DNA from: Protopterus annectens
Lineage: Eukaryota > Chordata > Ceratodontiformes > Protopteridae
Assembly: GCF_019279795.1 (NCBI RefSeq)
Contig: NC_056745.1
Location: forward strand, 512,332,013 to 512,396,012
Length of the DNA: 64,000 nucleotides
Reading direction: 5' to 3'
The translations under genes and the position numbers were made by a program. The notes under the pieces are model-generated. The model made no database searches. It was not told the origin of the DNA and was given only the letters and a program-made list of their open reading frames with translations. Below are positions 62,640-64,000 of the stretch, piece by piece. Position 1 is the stretch's first letter, and every line of letters begins with the position of its first letter.

Positions 62640-64000
62640 GTTCTAGGCCTAAAAGAACCTTGGGCCCTGCCCCTACCACGCCTAGACCTACCCCTAGACT
62701 GGGAATCATAAGCAGGATATGTCCACCCCTTAGCAGGCCAATTTCTACTAAACTTGGTGGCTGTACCTGCAAAAATCTTTAACAGTTTGCATAGACTTAG
62801 CTTTGTCCTCCATTTTCTTTAAAACTGCTTCCACAGGTGAACCAAACAACACATCAGACTGTAAAGGAGCATCCAAAATCCTTGTCTTAACATGCTCAGC
62901 CAAATTTTGATCCCTCAACCAGGCATGCCTGCGAAGAACAGAACTAGTGGCAGCCACCCTCGAGGAGGCCTGCACAGCATCAAAACCACATTGCAAAGAA
63001 TGCTTGCCCACTTGTTCAGACACATAAACTAAATCCAGCAATTCTTTACAATCAATACCTTCCGCCAAAGCATCCACCTTAGATTTTAAATGTGAAAGGA
63101 GATAATTTTGATATTTCAGCATGTGAAACTGACAATTCAATGCTCTCATGGCTAGAGTGGAAGAAGTATACACTTTCTTACCCCACCTATCTAACGCCCT
63201 TGCCTCTTTGTCAGTGGGAACAGGATTTTTAACCACAGAGGCTTTAACACCTTTAGGCCCCTGAGAAACAGTTTCTGGGTCCGCCCTAGGACTCTTAAAC
63301 AAATACTTATGAGCTTCGGGCACCCTATAGTACCTATCAGGTTTAACAGGAGCAGGAGGCAAGGAATCAGGGTTCAGGAAGCCTCTGCAAAACATCTTCC
63401 ACCACAGTCAACACAGGAGGTATAGCTAAGGGCCAATGCTGGGGTAAAACAAGAATTCCCTAAGCCTCTTCCTGGAATCAGAGTAATCCTGGCCTTCCCA
63501 TTTAAAGTGCTCCCTCATGGAATGCAGAGTCTCTGAAAATGAAAAATCCTCAGGAGGAGAAGCCGAAGGAGTGGCATCATCCACATCAGAATCAGAATAA
63601 TGAGGATACTCCTGCAAATCTTCCGCAGAAGACTCAGAAGCCCCTGAACCCTGGTCAAAACTGTCAAACTCTGGTTCCACCCTAGGCCTCTTATCAGGAG
63701 GGCCCATAGAACCTCTAATCATAGTAATCAAATCTTCTGCCATTTTAAGCATATGTTTCTTAGGTACAGAACCGAAAGGCTAGGAGAAGCCCCTACTGAA
63801 ACTGAACTTGGCCTTCCTCTAAAAGAAGTTTTGGCAACAGAGGGAGAGGCTCTAACTACATTGGGAAGAGAGGGAAGAATAGTTACCTGAGAAGCCCCTC
63901 AGCCTGGCCTGCCTCCTGAGAGGGTACATCCTGTAACAGTAAAGTTTCTGCCTGAGACTCCATAGAAACTCCTGGCAAAACCTCTGGCTCCACTGAGCCT
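62640..64000 (-). pseudogene. gag: D11 gag-like protein, C-terminal part
   Basis: A 215-residue frame (63395-62748) with PVKPDRYYRVPEAHKYLF, TVSQGPKGVKASVVKNPVPT, DRWGKKVYTSSTLAMRALNC, QFHMLKYQNYL, VYVSEQVGKHSLQCGFDAVQ, VLRRHAWLRDQNLAEHVKTR and KMEDKAKSMQTVKDFC. A second frame (63752-63426) gives MLKMAEDLITMIRGSMGPPD and DFSFSETLHSMREHFKWEGQ. The frameshift lies near 63400. The zinc module lies beyond 64000. Confidence 0.75.

Larger units (their letters stand above)
59168..64000 (-). mobile_element. D11: DIRS element, running off the right edge
   Basis: 3' ITR from 59168 (AGTACAG) to about 59370, ICR 59510-59605, YR, MT-like, RH, RT and part of gag; the 5' part lies beyond 64000. The family resembles D7 in its outer end (agtacagttttgtacctacc). 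TGACGTCA lies at 59304-59311 but no TATA box follows. It has the longest open RT-RH frame in the window. Confidence 0.9.

Noticed and set aside
1..64000. LTR retrotransposon or retrovirus as source of the RT-RNase H genes
   Set aside because: No direct long terminal repeats, no protease, and no DDE integrase; instead inverted ends, ICR and a tyrosine recombinase, which define DIRS.
1..64000. Bacterial or phage origin because of tyrosine recombinase and Dam-like motifs
   Set aside because: CR1/RTE/piggyBac content, long non-coding DNA and DIRS architecture indicate a eukaryote; no operons or ribosome-binding sites.
1..64000. tRNA, rRNA or snRNA genes
   Set aside because: Looked for cloverleaf-type A/B-box and snRNA-like sequence by eye; none convincing.

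Overview
The window looks like intergenic or intronic DNA from a vertebrate with a very large, transposon-packed genome. A lungfish or an amphibian (salamander, caecilian) is most plausible. This is inferred from repeat content only: many DIRS-type tyrosine-recombinase (YR) retrotransposons, CR1 and RTE LINEs, a Penelope-like fragment and a piggyBac fragment, with no convincing intact host gene. One 105-bp open segment (26322-26426) with good splice signals is a low-confidence host-exon candidate.

Eleven DIRS copies (called D1-D11 here) make up most of the window, and all lie on the minus strand. Read in that direction each encodes gag (with an N-terminal zinc-binding module), then reverse transcriptase (RT), RNase H (RH), a Dam-methyltransferase-like segment (MT), and a YR integrase. 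Intact ends carry inverted terminal repeats (ITRs) with a TATA box and a CRE-like TGACGTCA. Just downstream of YR is an internal complementary region (ICR) whose sequence is the joined complement of the two outer termini, which lets exact ends be read. All copies have frameshifts or stops, so I annotate their genes as pseudogenes; D7, D9, D10 and D11 are the best preserved.

Layout from left to right: D1 (1-993, runs off the edge) is inserted in the gag of D2 (994-2579). Then a 5'-truncated RTE LINE on + (2585-4558), unassigned DNA, and a piggyBac transposase fragment on + (about 5290-6365). D3 (6371-11163) follows, then D4 (11164-15373) and D5 (15374-24860), the last split by a near-complete CR1 LINE on + (19480-23778). 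Next come a degenerate tandem repeat (24924-25850), unassigned DNA with the exon candidate, and old D6 (26590-27224 and 32720-34528), into which complete D7 (27225-32719) inserted. D8 (34529-38427, remnant at 49959-49992) received D9 (38428-49958), and D9 received D10 (40954-46858), a different DIRS family. A Penelope-like fragment and a minus-strand CR1 follow. A 5.2-kb direct tandem duplication (46711-51966 and 51967-57189) repeats the D10 end, the D9 5' half, the Penelope fragment and part of the CR1. The CR1 continues to about 58855, and D11 (59168 to the right edge) ends the window.

Nothing here works as a host pathway. The relations are those of mobile elements: stacked insertions, autonomous machinery in decay, and promoters in ITRs that point into each element from both ends.
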